Shown: positions 1 through 10,255 of the stretch, piece by piece
Layout of the letters: every line of letters begins with the position of its first letter
Numbering within the stretch: the stretch's first letter is position 1
Assembly: GCA_037176885.1 (NCBI GenBank)
Contig: JAWWNJ010000155.1
Coordinates: 1 to 64,000 of the forward strand
Origin: Favolaschia claudopus
Lineage: Eukaryota > Basidiomycota > Agaricomycetes > Agaricales > Mycenaceae
DNA: 64,000 nucleotides
Reading direction: 5' to 3'
The notes under the pieces: generated by a model
Databases searched by the model: none
Seen by the model: the letters and a program-made list of their open reading frames with translations, nothing else
What the model was told of the DNA's origin: nothing
Made by a program: the position numbers and the translations under genes

Positions 1-2439
1 ACCAAGAAAGACATCGTCTTTAAGTGGACCGCGGAGTGTGATGAGGCGCAGGCAAGGATTAGACAGAGGTTGAAGGATTGCCCCGCGCTCAAGCCTTTGA
101 GATACGATTGGCTTTCAGATATAGTATTACAAGTGGATACGTCTTGGCGAGCTATTGGTATAATTATCTACCAGCTTGATCCAGACGACCCTAAGAAGAA
201 GTACTATGCGCGGTTTGCGAGTATAACGCTGGGGAAAACTGAGGCAAATTACTCACAACCCAAACGTGAATTGTATGGGATGATGAGAGCTCTTGAAGCC
301 ATGTACTACTGGATTTTCGGAGCAAGGAAGCTTGTGGTTGAAACCGATGCGTTGTACATCAAGGGCATGTTGAAAAATCCTGGAATGGGTCCAAATGCTA
401 CAATAAACCGTTGGATTGAGAAAATTCTCATGTTCCATTTTAAGTTGAAGCATGTTCCTGGCGAAAGGTTCGCCCCCGATGGATTGTCAAGGAGAGATCC
501 TTTCCCCGGGGATGAACAGTTCAAAAACTCCGAGGAGGGCTATGATCAGAATGAGCCTCCAGAGGACCATGAAGATGTTGTAACGGACGGGCGACAGCCC
601 TTGGAATTTGAAGAGTTTAAGCACCTTATTGATAAAAGGGGTGGTTACCTTCTGATGGAGCCTGAAGCGTTGAGTGTTGAAGATTTCGCGGAAGAGTGTA
701 TGCTCGCTGCGTCCGCGGAGGCAGACATCGCAAAGGCAAGGCAAGCGGCCTATGAAACGGATGGAAAATCTGTTCCAGAGTATATTCTAATGATGGAACC
801 GTTAATTCCTGACTTAGAATTGAAGTGGAACAAAGATAAGCGTGAGCCGTATGATGAAGAGCATCGCACGGAGTGGATGAAAAAGAGAGACGCAAAGTTA
901 CCATTAATTAAGGAATGGTTAGCGGACCCTTTAATAAGGCCCGCGGGGATGAATGACGACCAAGAATATCGAGCTTTTGTCCGCTCTGCCTCACATTTCT
1001 TTTTGAAAGGGGGGAGGATGTATAAAAAAGCGATTGGAATGGCTCATCAATTAGTAGTTGACAAGGAACACCGTATGTTTATGATGAAGGCTGCTCATGA
1101 TAGCCTAGGTCATCGCGGAAGTTATGCCACTACGGAGTTAATTTCATTGAGATTCTGGTGGCCAGGATTGGAGTGTGACGTTTATTGGTATGTGGCGACT
1201 TGCCTACCTTGCCAAAATAGGCAGCACACCTTGATCAAAGTCCCGCCTGTGGTAACGGATACACCAAGTCTTTTCCAAGTAATCCATACCGATGTGATGG
1301 TGATGGGACAAGTCTCAAATAAATGCGGACTTGTGGTTGATGCAAGGGACTCGTTGAGTTCTTGGTTGGAAGGAAGACCATTAGTGAGGGATTCCGCTCA
1401 GGCGATTGGAATGTTCCTGTTTGAAGATATTATCTGCCGTTGGGGTTGCCCAAAGCGGATTGTAACGGACAACGCGGGGCAGTTCAAGAAAGCCGTGGAG
1501 TGGTTGAGGCAGAAATATGGAATAGCCAATGTTCAAATTTCGCCTTATAATTCGCAAGCTAATGGCAAAATTGAATCTGGACACTTTCAAATGAGACAAG
1601 CGTTGTTCAAGGCGACTGGAGGGAACCCAGCCAAATGGTTCTGGTTCTTCCACGTTATGCTTTGGTCCGACAGAGTCACAGTGAGGAAGGGTCTAGGCTG
1701 TTCACCATATTTTGTGGTAACAGGAGCGCATCCAATATTACCGTTGGATGTTGAGGAAGCAACGTGGTTAGTGGAGTTGCCAGACCGAGTGTTGACCACC
1801 GCGGAGCTTATTGGATACCGTGCGCAAGCTCTAGCCAAGCATGTCTCCCATGTTGAATATATGAGAAAGCGTGTTGACCATGCAAAGCGATTGGCTGTTC
1901 AGAAATTTGAACGGAACCATAAGCATGCAATCAAAGGCTATGACTTTAAGCCGGGAGATTTAGTTCTGGTGCGACACACGGAGGTAGAAAAGTCATTGAA
2001 CTCGAAAATGGAAAAGAAAGGAAGATACCTCGGACCTATGGTTGTAATAAGACGCACCAAGGGAGGAGCTTATATCCTTGCGGAGATGGATGGGTCTTTA
2101 TTCCAAGACAGAATCGCTGCAGGAAGGGTAGTCCCTTACTTAGCGAGGGAACGAATCCAAATTCCGAAGAACATTCAAAAGTTCATTGATATCTCTACGG
2201 AGGCGTTGGAAAAACTAGTAAACGACGAGCCCGCGGAGGGTACAGAAGAGAAGAATAAAAGGTCTAAGAAGTTAAATGATATTGCCTTCGACAAAGTCAA
2301 CATCAGGGTATCGCCCCAAGACTTCGAGGATACAGAATCTTCACAATCTGAATCTGAAAGCGAGGAGGAAGAGTCGTTTGGACTAGATGATGAACAGGAA
2401 CGAGTGGGCCCGCGGAGGTCCAGGAGAAATAGAAAGTGA
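1..2439 (+). CDS. Ty3/gypsy pol, C-terminal part (RNase H and integrase), element A
   Basis: Partial polyprotein, open from the window start to TGA at 2437-2439. The first 140 or so residues are an RNase H domain (VDTSW with the first Asp, QPKREL with the Glu, VETDALY with the second Asp). An H2C2 zinc-binding module follows (HDSLGHRG near residue 342 of the stretch starting at 70, CLPCQ near 378). The integrase core shows Asp in IHTDVM, Asp in VTDNAG and Glu in GKIESGH. A GPY/F-like module (RYLGPMVVIRRTKGG) lies near residue 650, and an acidic Ser/Glu tail ends in basic residues. I see no chromodomain. The same domains occur, clearly related but diverged, in element C pol at 51497-55606. The stop codon directly abuts the stop of the converging minus-strand gene. 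No frameshift or internal stop is visible. Confidence 0.93.
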   Translation, partial: TKKDIVFKWTAECDEAQARIRQRLKDCPALKPLRYDWLSDIVLQVDTSWRAIGIIIYQLDPDDPKKKYYARFASITLGKTEANYSQPKRELYGMMRALEAMYYWIFGARKLVVETDALYIKGMLKNPGMGPNATINRWIEKILMFHFKLKHVPGERFAPDGLSRRDPFPGDEQFKNSEEGYDQNEPPEDHEDVVTDGRQPLEFEEFKHLIDKRGGYLLMEPEALSVEDFAEECMLAASAEADIAKARQAAYETDGKSVPEYILMMEPLIPDLELKWNKDKREPYDEEHRTEWMKKRDAKLPLIKEWLADPLIRPAGMNDDQEYRAFVRSASHFFLKGGRMYKKAIGMAHQLVVDKEHRMFMMKAAHDSLGHRGSYATTELISLRFWWPGLECDVYWYVATCLPCQNRQHTLIKVPPVVTDTPSLFQVIHTDVMVMGQVSNKCGLVVDARDSLSSWLEGRPLVRDSAQAIGMFLFEDIICRWGCPKRIVTDNAGQFKKAVEWLRQKYGIANVQISPYNSQANGKIESGHFQMRQALFKATGGNPAKWFWFFHVMLWSDRVTVRKGLGCSPYFVVTGAHPILPLDVEEATWLVELPDRVLTTAELIGYRAQALAKHVSHVEYMRKRVDHAKRLAVQKFERNHKHAIKGYDFKPGDLVLVRHTEVEKSLNSKMEKKGRYLGPMVVIRRTKGGAYILAEMDGSLFQDRIAAGRVVPYLARERIQIPKNIQKFIDISTEALEKLVNDEPAEGTEEKNKRSKKLNDIAFDKVNIRVSPQDFEDTESSQSESESEEEESFGLDDEQERVGPRRSRRNRK

Positions 2440-3297
2440 TTAAAGGTTGTGGCCATATTTGCCCCTACCGAACAAATAATCATGAGTATATTTCTTGGAA
2501 AATATGGAACGAAGACGTACTTGTCGGGAGATTCCACGGACTTGGGATGGATCCCCGGAGGAATGAGTTCAGTGATGCGAGCTAAGACGAGCTCCTTAGC
2601 AGAGTCGTCGTACATGTTGATGTCGAGTTCTTTGCGGAGGTAGGCGAGTTCGTGAACATCTGAGATCTGAGAAAGAGCTTGAACGAAGCCTTCCTTACGA
2701 TACCGGATGCCCCGCTGAAGGAAGTAGAAAGCGAGGTCGAACTCTTCTGCGAGCTCACCAAAGTGGAACTTGTCGTTACCAAACATGATAACTGGGGGGG
2801 GGAATTCAGCGATGAATAAAACCCCGCGGAGATTTTTGGGATCGTACCAGGGCCACCGCGCTCGTGGAAAACGGTGAACATATTGTTCTGCTCAGTAAAA
2901 GGACAAGTGCGAAACTTGCGGAGGCAAGTATCGCAAGGAGCGCCCCAAGCCTGAGGATTACAAGTCCTAGAACCGTGCTCCGCTTCGCAGCAAGAACAAG
3001 CAGCAGTAGGCTGGAAGAATTCCCCTGAGTAAGGAGCGAGATGCGGAGAGAACAGAAGCGCACCTTGTTATCCGCAAGGAACGCAAGAGTGTAGCGGAGA
3101 CGTTCGCGGACCTCCAGAATCTTGGGCTCCCTAGTGGTGGATGCATCGTAATTATAGCCAAAAACGCTACGAAGAGCGCCTATCTCATCCATGGGGAAGA
3201 AAGGAGCGTCCCACTCAGGATGAGGCGAAGGAGTGGAGTAGTAGTAGTCGCCGTAGTCAGGTGGTAAATTCTCCTCGTCGTATGGGTCGCAGCACAT
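2440..3297 (-). CDS. Antisense cargo gene 3 of element A: small zinc-cluster protein, 4 exons
   Basis: My model is 3297-3064, 3010-2848, 2791-2521 and 2464-2440 on the minus strand, with GT-AG introns of 53-57 nt, giving about 230 aa. The N-terminus is acidic and Tyr-rich. Exon 2 carries six cysteines spaced C-x2-C-x8-C-x8-C-x2-C-x6-C, with WG two residues before the fourth cysteine. Exons 3-4 are helical with no family I recognise. The element D gene at 63521 has the same first two introns, a second exon of the same 163 nt and the same cysteine pattern, which supports the model. The last intron (GTACGT donor, CTCATGA branch-like sequence) brings in TAA at 2442-2440, next to the pol TGA at 2437-2439. 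Function is unknown. The cysteine spacing resembles Zn(II)2Cys6 clusters, so nucleic-acid binding is inferred only. Confidence 0.72.
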
Positions 3298-3972
3298 AAA
3301 AGAGCGGAAGGGGTATTTGGGATTTGGAAGCTCCGCGCAGCTGTCTTTAAGTCAGACAGGGCTGCTGAGACATTACCCAGCACTTTGGACACTCAGGAGT
3401 GTAGTTGCGATCGGTTGACTGAGCAATCACAGCTTAAATGGTTCAACGCAGTGCCGTCGGAGCGTTTTGAATGGTATCCAGCGGAGAGAAACCCAATTTG
3501 TAGAGAAATTGAGGCCCGCGGACCCCTCACTACGAATGACAAGCGTTGCGGAGAAGGAAACAGTTAAGCCTGGAACGGAGTGCCGGTTGAAGTCGATGCT
3601 ATGGCCATCATTAATTCCGAATTGGAGTATGTAGGGAATCAACCAGCGTAAGCAATTGAAGGCTAAGACGCTAAGGCTCCCGTGGCTCTTTTGACGAAGA
3701 AATGAGAGGTTGTTCAAAGTCAGAGACGTAGATTTGGCGCCCCGCGGAGCGGAGTTTCACTCTCAGAATTGAAGAAAGCAAGGGAAATCACACAGGAATG
3801 GCTTGACAAAACAATTGTATTGCAAGCACTACTGAAATACGATACGCCCGGGCTGATAGAGACTGTGGTTGCTGGTTGAGCAGCGGAAGTGTGTCTGTTG
3901 AAGACACATGTGTCTGTTGAAGACACGAATATAAAAACGGAAACTTGTAGCTAAATAATCCTAGCAAGGGAT
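3298..3972. other. Intergenic region between cargo genes 2 and 3 of element A
   Basis: I see no gene. About 3770-3885 matches, in reverse complement, the equivalent gap of element D near 63040-63140, including a shared run around GCAATACAATTGTTTTGTC, so it is probably a conserved promoter or terminator region. Two adjacent copies of a short dyad (GTGTCT..AGACAC with a five-base centre) lie at about 3893-3930, just downstream of gene 2. CCGCGG occurs at about 3516 and 3742. Confidence 0.55.
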
Positions 3973-5673
3973 TTAAGGCTGCAAGGGCGCGTTAAGCTGA
4001 GACCAGTGCGCGAAGAAGAATTTGCGTACACCATGCGCGCTGTGCGGACGACGGATAGGCCTGTCATCAGGATACTTCTGGTAGAAGTCCAGTGTAAGCT
4101 TCTCGAGATGGTCGTCGTACTTATTGTATTCCGACAACCAGAAGCGAAACTTGAAGGCCGCGGAGCGCATGCTGTGGCGAAGAAACTCCGACTGAGAGCG
4201 AAAGTCGTGGGGATCCATTTCTTCAGCATGGACATTGGCGTTATGAACCGCTTTGTCCATGATCGCAGGGTCTGTGATGACAATGAGATCATGATGAAGA
4301 TCTATTGAATAATGAGGTGAATAACGGAGTAAAGGACATTGAAACGTACTCGGGAAAGTGGGTTCGTGGAGCATATCGACTGCCGCGTCCGCCAGACGAG
4401 TACGCTTGCGACCACGAGCGGCATCATCAGGATCAGCGATCTCCGCGGGAGGCTGGGGACGAAATCAGTGAAAGGGAGTCGTATAACGAAAAATGGGACT
4501 CGCCTGAAGGCCCGCGGGAGGTTCCACCTAGTACGACTTGCGTATTAGAGGGATTCAACCGTGGGAAGTTGATTACGTACCATTGAGTCGTCCTGGTCGA
4601 GAAAGGCTTGTTCCTCTTGAGCGGCCTGAGCTCTGAGCTTGCGCTGAGGAAAAGAAATTTTCAGTGAGAAGGGTGCATGGAGAGGGAGCGTACAACTGTG
4701 CGACAAACGTTTTGGAACATCTCCTCTGGAATCGGATCGTCAACGATTTCAACTGACGCATCGCGTTTCTTGTGCGCCTTACCCTCGGAGATTTTGGAGT
4801 CCTTGGGTTTGACGGGGCAGGCGTCAATTCCGTGTTGAGTCGACGAGCAAGACCCACACACGTTGATCTGCTCCAGAAATTAGATGGACGGACAAGGAAA
4901 GAGAGAATAAAAACGGAGCGTACCGTTCCGCGGGAGTTGTTCTTCTTGTTGTTCTTGCCACCGTTGGTCTTGTTGAACGAAAGACCTCCGGGGACCGCGC
5001 CAGAACCTGCACGGTAATTGGCCCCGTACGCGGCAAGCAAGTAGGGAGTAATATTCATACCTTCCTCCTTGTCAATGTCCATCTGTAGACGATTAAAGTG
5101 AATCGTAAGGTGGAGAACGCCTAGAGAATACCTGGTCAGCGACAGACGCCTCGTCCGCGGAGTCGTCACCGTCGGTATCCTCGGCAGCCTCCTTGGACTT
5201 GTGCTGAAAGGGATAAGTCAGTAGAGAAGCTAAGAAAGAGGGATAAAATAACGAGGGCACACCTTGGCCTTTTCGTCCTTCTTCTTTTTCTTCTTAGCAT
5301 TGTGGTAGCGGTTGATCAACTGGTTGAGCGTAACGTTGTGGCTGCTAGGAATGCGGAAGCCGTGCTCGTTGACAGCGAGTTGAAGCTGGTCAGGGAGTCC
5401 TAGAATGATCTGGGTAACGGTAGCATTCTGGGGGTGCTGGAGCGCGGAGGCCATTGGGAGAAATCCGGTCTGGAAGAAACCCCGCGGGTCAGCATAGTAG
5501 TGAGTAGCAGAGTATAGCGGACGTACGACGCGGTCGAACACCGTGTCGAGCGCTCTGTTGCAGATCGCATCCGAGAATTTCGCCTTTCGGAGACCACGAT
5601 ATTCAGTGTGAGCCGTTTGAATGCCTTGGATTGCTGTCTGGAGTGCAGGCGGAGGGTGGCGGTCAGGCGCCAT
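3973..5673 (-). CDS. Antisense cargo gene 2 of element A: multi-exon helical protein with CxxC motif
   Basis: Starts with ATG at 5673-5671 and runs through at least seven short introns (for example GTACGT donor and TTCTTCCAG acceptor near 5540-5480). The best conserved pieces against element D gene 2 (61238-62935) are an LQHP..NRYHNAK helical segment, an acidic D-D-S-A-D-EASVADQ segment, a D-KEEG segment with YGANYRAG, a short C-x2-C-x9-C motif followed by PVKPKD, a basic RGRKRTR segment that could be a nuclear localisation signal, and a helical end with FKFRFWLSEY. Exon junctions fall at matching places in both copies. I do not recognise the family. The 3' end is uncertain: either the frame reads to TAA at 3973, or a last intron near 4030-3980 extends it. 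Function unknown; nuclear location inferred. Confidence 0.65.
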
Positions 5674-6699
5674 TGCATAGAAGTCGTCAGAACGAGACGA
5701 AGTTTAGCGGAGCGGACCTCTAGCTTTTATGTGCAAAAGGTCCGGGGAGTTACGAGATCTTGGTTACAGGGGCGCAAATCGCTGAAGCATGCCAAGACGC
5801 ATGGCAACTCAATTCTTTGGCTGATATAACTGCATGCGAGGACGCATGTTTTATTTAGTCTGGGGAGAGAGGGAGCCAAGACACGGAATGGGCGGTGTGC
5901 CGTCCGCGCGTCCATGCGTCTGTTACCATATCTAGGCTTGGAGAAATTTGTTTCACCAAGAATAGGCGATTGAGGCCGATGTTTTCAAAATCGGAAGTCA
6001 TGGAATCCTGATTGGGAGGATATTGATGATCGGTTTCTACACGCAGTGACTTGCGACACTGATTGATGGAGGGCCGCGGAGACGCGTCAGACGGCAAGTC
6101 CCCGGAGTTCACCAGAAAAATAAAGTGGCAAGAGCTAGCAGGAAATTGAGGAGTCAATGAGACTTCATTACTTGAATAAACGTTGAAGTTGAAGCTCCGC
6201 GGAGCAGGGTTCTGAGAACAAGTGGAAAAGTTGAAGTCGTTCTACTATAAAACAGTAATTTGAATTGAGGATCGACATAGGATGACTCAATACAGATTAT
6301 AACAGTAAGCGGACTTGGGTGAAATTCGCACTTAGGTTAAGAAAGCTGAGTGGCGGATATCACCGTGATAGGATCAGATGGGAGATCCGAAAACCGGACC
6401 GGGTAGGAAAAGGGTCCGGGGACCGAGAAGTTGAAGCGCTAAGGCAAGGCGCTTAAGAGAAATGCTTAAGGAAAAATGTTCACACGGTTGAATATGAGCA
6501 AAGCATTTTGGCGCTTGAGGCGCTAGTCACATTTGGCAAAGGCTAACTATGAGTTTACAAAAAATATTCTAAGCAATATGTAAACTACACTAGTTGAAGC
6601 CTGGGGAATATATACAAAGTACGATTTTTTGGCTTTCTTTGGCTGCAGCCTACAGCACGGATTGCTATGTATGATGTATATAATGAACCAAAACGAAAA
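5674..6699. other. Spacer between cargo genes 1 and 2 of element A
   Basis: I see no gene in this kilobase. It holds a TATA-like ACATAAAAG about 55 bp upstream of the gene 2 ATG (minus-strand sense, near 5730), the dyad plus purine tract at 5833-5875, and CCGCGG at about 6073 and 6197. The stretch 6240-6600 is A/T-richer, with repeated AAGGCGCTTAAG-like pieces near 6430-6530. Confidence 0.5.
5833..5875 (-). promoter_or_regulatory. Dyad CATGCG-AGGA-CGCATG with adjacent purine tract
   Basis: A perfect 16-bp dyad at 5833-5848 is followed by a purine-rich run (about 5855-5875, TCTGGGGAGAGAGGGAG). In the sense of the minus-strand cargo genes the order is pyrimidine tract, then dyad with a TCCT centre, then gene 2. 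The same arrangement precedes gene 2 of element D (61043-61080) and lies beside the LTRs of A, B, C and D. It could be an operator for a dimeric protein or a second polypurine primer. Confidence 0.55.
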
Positions 6700-8504
6700 T
6701 CACGGCGAGCCCGACTGTTGACGACGCGACGACCGACGAAGTTCCTGCCCAGTGCTTGACCCCTCCACAAACGAAGGACGCCTGTCCTTGGAGCGCGGCT
6801 TAGCAATACCCGCGGGACCGTACGGCGGCTTCTTGGAGAACGCATGGACCTTGTCCGCATCGCGCGGCAAGGGAGCGTGTGCTGAACCGCTGCGCGAGAA
6901 GTCCACCGCGGACGACAGCTGGTAGTCGCGGCGCGCCAAAGGGACAGAAAGAGTCCCCGTGGCCAGTGAGGCATCGACTTGCCCAAACGACGGCGCAGGA
7001 ACGTTGCGCTTGGACAGCGCGGGATGATACGTTCCACGAGTGTCGGCCGGCGCATCGTCGGGAGGAGGAATGACCGGGGAGGTTGGGTGATCCGCGTCGA
7101 AATCGTCGTTGGCGTTGAATTCGGCAACGTTTTTGAAATAATTGCTGACGATCTCACGGATACGATCCCCATCTTCCGAGTCTTCAAAAATACTGTCGAA
7201 AGCGGCCTTGGACATGGCCTCGTCGGCGTTCTTGAGGACTACCGCAACGTCTTGAGCAGCTAAACGTTGAGCGCTCAAGGACCGAGCATGGAGCAAAGCG
7301 GTATAATCCGCGTCCACGGTAGCCTGATAAAGACGTTGCAAGAACGAAGCGATAGAGTGCGGCGCCACGTTGTGGAACGGGCGGATGTGCTCGAAGAACT
7401 TCATCAACTCCTCTGGTGTCCAATTAAAAGAACACTTCTCCTTGCGCTGAGAGCAGCGAGAGCAAGAAGAACCCCGCGTAGAATTAGGGTCTACGCCGGG
7501 GCAGGGAAGGAATAAGTTCGCGCAGTAGGTGCACGGGAGGGCCTCGGAATTGAAAAGCGGCGGGTTGAGCGCATCAGTGACGTAATTGCGCGGGATACGC
7601 ATCACCGCGGGCGTCGGGGTAACCTCAGCCGGAATGGAGAAAAGCGCAGCAGTGAGCTCGTCACGGGAAGAAATGGTGATGGTACGAGGATCCGGTTTTG
7701 CAGGCGCCGCGGGCGCAGGTTGAACAACGGGAACAGCAGCTGCGGGGGCTTTCGCAATTTCGACCTCAACGCGGCGGCGTTTCTGAGGAGGCGCGGAGGA
7801 CTCGACGACGGAAACTGACTCTTGAACGTCAGCTTCTACATCGGAGTCCACAACCTTCTTGGCGCGTCCAGGGGCTTTAACGATTTTGGGAAGGTCGAAG
7901 TTGTGAGGAATGAGATCCCCGGAATCGTCGTAGGCTTGACGAAAATCGAGCGAAGGGCGGCCGAGGCGGTATGCTGAGCGGAGGAAAGTCGGCGTCTCCA
8001 TCTCGTACTCAACGAGGCCATCGTAAATGGCCTTCATCAAGCGAGACGAAGACCAAAGGAATAGTCGAACTTCGTCCGGGACGTCGTCTTCTTTGAGATA
8101 GGCCTTCTGCAAAAGGAAGAAAGTCAGAACTCAAAGAGGATTAAGAAAGAAATAAGCAGACGCACCATGATGGGATAAAACGCTTTGGCGCGTGCGACCT
8201 GATTAGCCAGCGGGGGTTCTTTCTTCAAAAAGTTGAGCTCGTGGAAAGCGCGGGTCTCATCGTTATCGAAAGGCTCCCAGATGGCAGCCTGAGGGTCGGA
8301 CATCGGAAGCGACGGCGGAATGTCGGCAAGAATGAGCCCCGCCGGGGACTCCAGAGGGTCCATAAGATCGTCGGGAGGCGCAGGACTAGACGCTGGAGGG
8401 GTCGGCGAAGGTTTAGGCGGCAAGGGCTTAGGTACGGTGATCTTGCCCCGGGGTTTGGTCGCTCTGGCAGATTTGGGCTTGGACTTCTTGGGCTGAGTGG
8501 CCAT
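6700..8504 (-). CDS. Antisense cargo gene 1 of element A: Zn2Cys6-like protein, 2 exons
   Basis: Exon 1 is 8504-8166 (113 codons, ATG of MATQPKKS). A 59-nt GTGCGT..CAG intron follows, then exon 2 at 8106-6700, for a 581-aa protein. The N-terminus is Lys/Pro/Ala-rich. PQKRRRVEV is a plausible nuclear localisation signal. The central cluster is C-x2-C-x6-C-x12-C-x2-C-x6-C (CTYC, CSRCSQRKEKC), matching Zn(II)2Cys6 spacing. The basic residues normally found between cysteines 2 and 3 are instead after cysteine 5, so it is at best a variant. An EELMKFFEHIRPF segment follows, similar in place to EELSLMGTELKEW in element C cargo gene 1, then a helical Ala-rich region and a disordered Ser/Pro/Arg tail. 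Exon 1 is homologous to element D gene 1 at 60307. A role as element regulator or coat is inferred, not shown. Confidence 0.8.
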
Positions 8505-9344
8505 CTCCACCGACGACGAGCGCCAGGGAGAGTCAAAAGAGGTTGCTGAACGTCGAGTGCTGAGCGACGTGTGCGTCGAACAGCAAGAGAAGCAGTCCAA
8601 AAAGCAGTACGAGGGCCACACAGTGCAAAGCACTAGATGTGGTGGTGGTGGTAGAAAAGCAGGAGAAAGTGGGCGTCAAAAAGCAAACCCAGTCAGTATA
8701 TGTGGCGAAGCGGACTTAGGCAAATTTTCCTAGAAGTCCCGCGCCGCGGCGACGAATATATTGAGATCTTATCGTACTCTCGATAAGGGAACACTAGAAG
8801 CCCGCTATTTTTAGCAAGGTTAAGAAGAGGTTCTCCGCAGCGAACCTTGAAAAACTTTGTTTTTGATGGAAGATTTCGAATATATTGAGTCGGAAAGTAC
8901 CGATTGAATGGGTACCAAGACCAAGACTTGAGGGTCTGGAGGGACAGGAAACGGTCCAAGCGAGTAATCGCGAGTGTAAGGTTAGGGTTAGCCAAAGAAA
9001 ATTTGGGACTCTACTGAGAATAGCGCGGAGGAGTAAAAACAGAGTGTACACCCCTGTCTTGATAAAAGTCAGACAGAAAGTGTCAGTTACGTAATGATCG
9101 ACGTCCGCGGAGGCAATTGTCTAAAAATAGATTTTGCTGGGCGCAGGTTGAGACCAACGGACTTGGTTGAATTCTGCTTGCAGATTCAAAACCAATAGAT
9201 GGTGAAAAAGTGTGCATGTGTGTAGGCGCTATAAAAATTAGAACGTCTAGTCGGACGCAGTCAGTCCGCGGACCACTCAATATCTAGTACACTGAGGGCT
9301 ACAAATGGTAGACCGAGGACGGTCTAGATTTAGTGAAGGGGAGA
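8505..9344. promoter_or_regulatory. Upstream region of cargo gene 1 and polypurine tract, element A
   Basis: Lies between the cargo gene 1 start and the LTR. It contains CTATTTTTAG at about 8808, a telo-box (AACCCTAA on the minus strand) at 8982-8989, CTAAAAATAG near 9122, a TATA-like CTATAAAAA near 9228, the dyad TAGACCG-AGGA-CGGTCTA at 9309-9326 and the tract GTGAAGGGGAGA ending at 9344. The telo-box, dyad and purine tract recur in element D. No coding region seen. Confidence 0.65.
9309..9344 (+). promoter_or_regulatory. LTR-proximal dyad (CCG-N4-CGG core) and polypurine tract, element A
   Basis: Dyad at 9309-9326 with arms TAGACCG/CGGTCTA and a four-base centre, then the purine tract that should prime plus-strand synthesis directly before the LTR TG at 9345. 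The inner CCG-N4-CGG has the everted geometry known for the Zn2Cys6 factor Leu3. Conserved at 59481-59516. Confidence 0.7.
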
Positions 9345-10244
9345 TGATACGCGTGGTCAATTTTGCGCGTATTTATCTAGCTTTGGTAGTGACTTGTGGC
9401 ACAAATACCCATATTAGCTGCATGGCACTGAGGGCTTTACTCGACTATCAATAGGAAGTCAGTACTCCTGTTCATGGTGACTTGAAGGAGGATCAGAGTG
9501 AGCTCCGAGCTGCTGGTCGTAACGTTACTGGAGATAATCATAGAGGCCCGCGGCACACGGAGTAACCCAAGGTTTTGGGTGTTGCAAGAGTAACAGATGA
9601 AGACTGAGTTGAAGTGCAGTCTGGACTTGTAGTAAAGCAAGACGGAACGTCGGAGGAAGGCCCGCGGAGTATCCAAACGAAAGGTCTATGAGATACATAG
9701 ACGCCGCGGACCTGCCGAAGACTTACAGACAGGTTGCCGCACCAATGTACCTTGAACATAAGGGTGCCGGACGTTGGATCAACGGCAGGGTAATGCCTCA
9801 GATCTGGAACAGTGATTGCGGACATCCATCATGTCACGGAGAATACTCCGCGGACTCGGCATGTACATCACGGAAGCACTTTCCTGTATGCCGCTGATGA
9901 GATAGTTTGACACTGAAGCATAGGAATGTCTTAGACGGTGATCTGATGATCTGGAAACAGAACTAGAGATCTAGAAGGGTCTAGACGGAGTGGAGCAACC
10001 ATATGATTTAGAGGATCTACATGGATGCCGGGGAGACACGTCGGAGCGGAACAGTGATACACATCCGCGGATGACCAAGATAGTGATTCAACCGTGAGAT
10101 GGTCAGAATAGATGACTTTTCATGGACGGATCGTGACGATTCAGAGCGGCAGACGGCTGCTAGACCTACGTATACCCAATCCCAACTCAATTGTTTCTGT
10201 ATCTTGACTCAGATTTGTTTACATCATGTATTTTCTTGGCATTA

Positions 10245-10255
10245 GTATAAAAGAC
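10245..10255 (+). promoter_or_regulatory. First conserved TATA element in LTR A
   Basis: AGTATAAAAG in a block (TTGGCATTAGTATAAAAG) that is repeated in reverse complement in LTR D near 58565-58585. Position conservation in a diverged LTR suggests a real core promoter. Confidence 0.55.
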
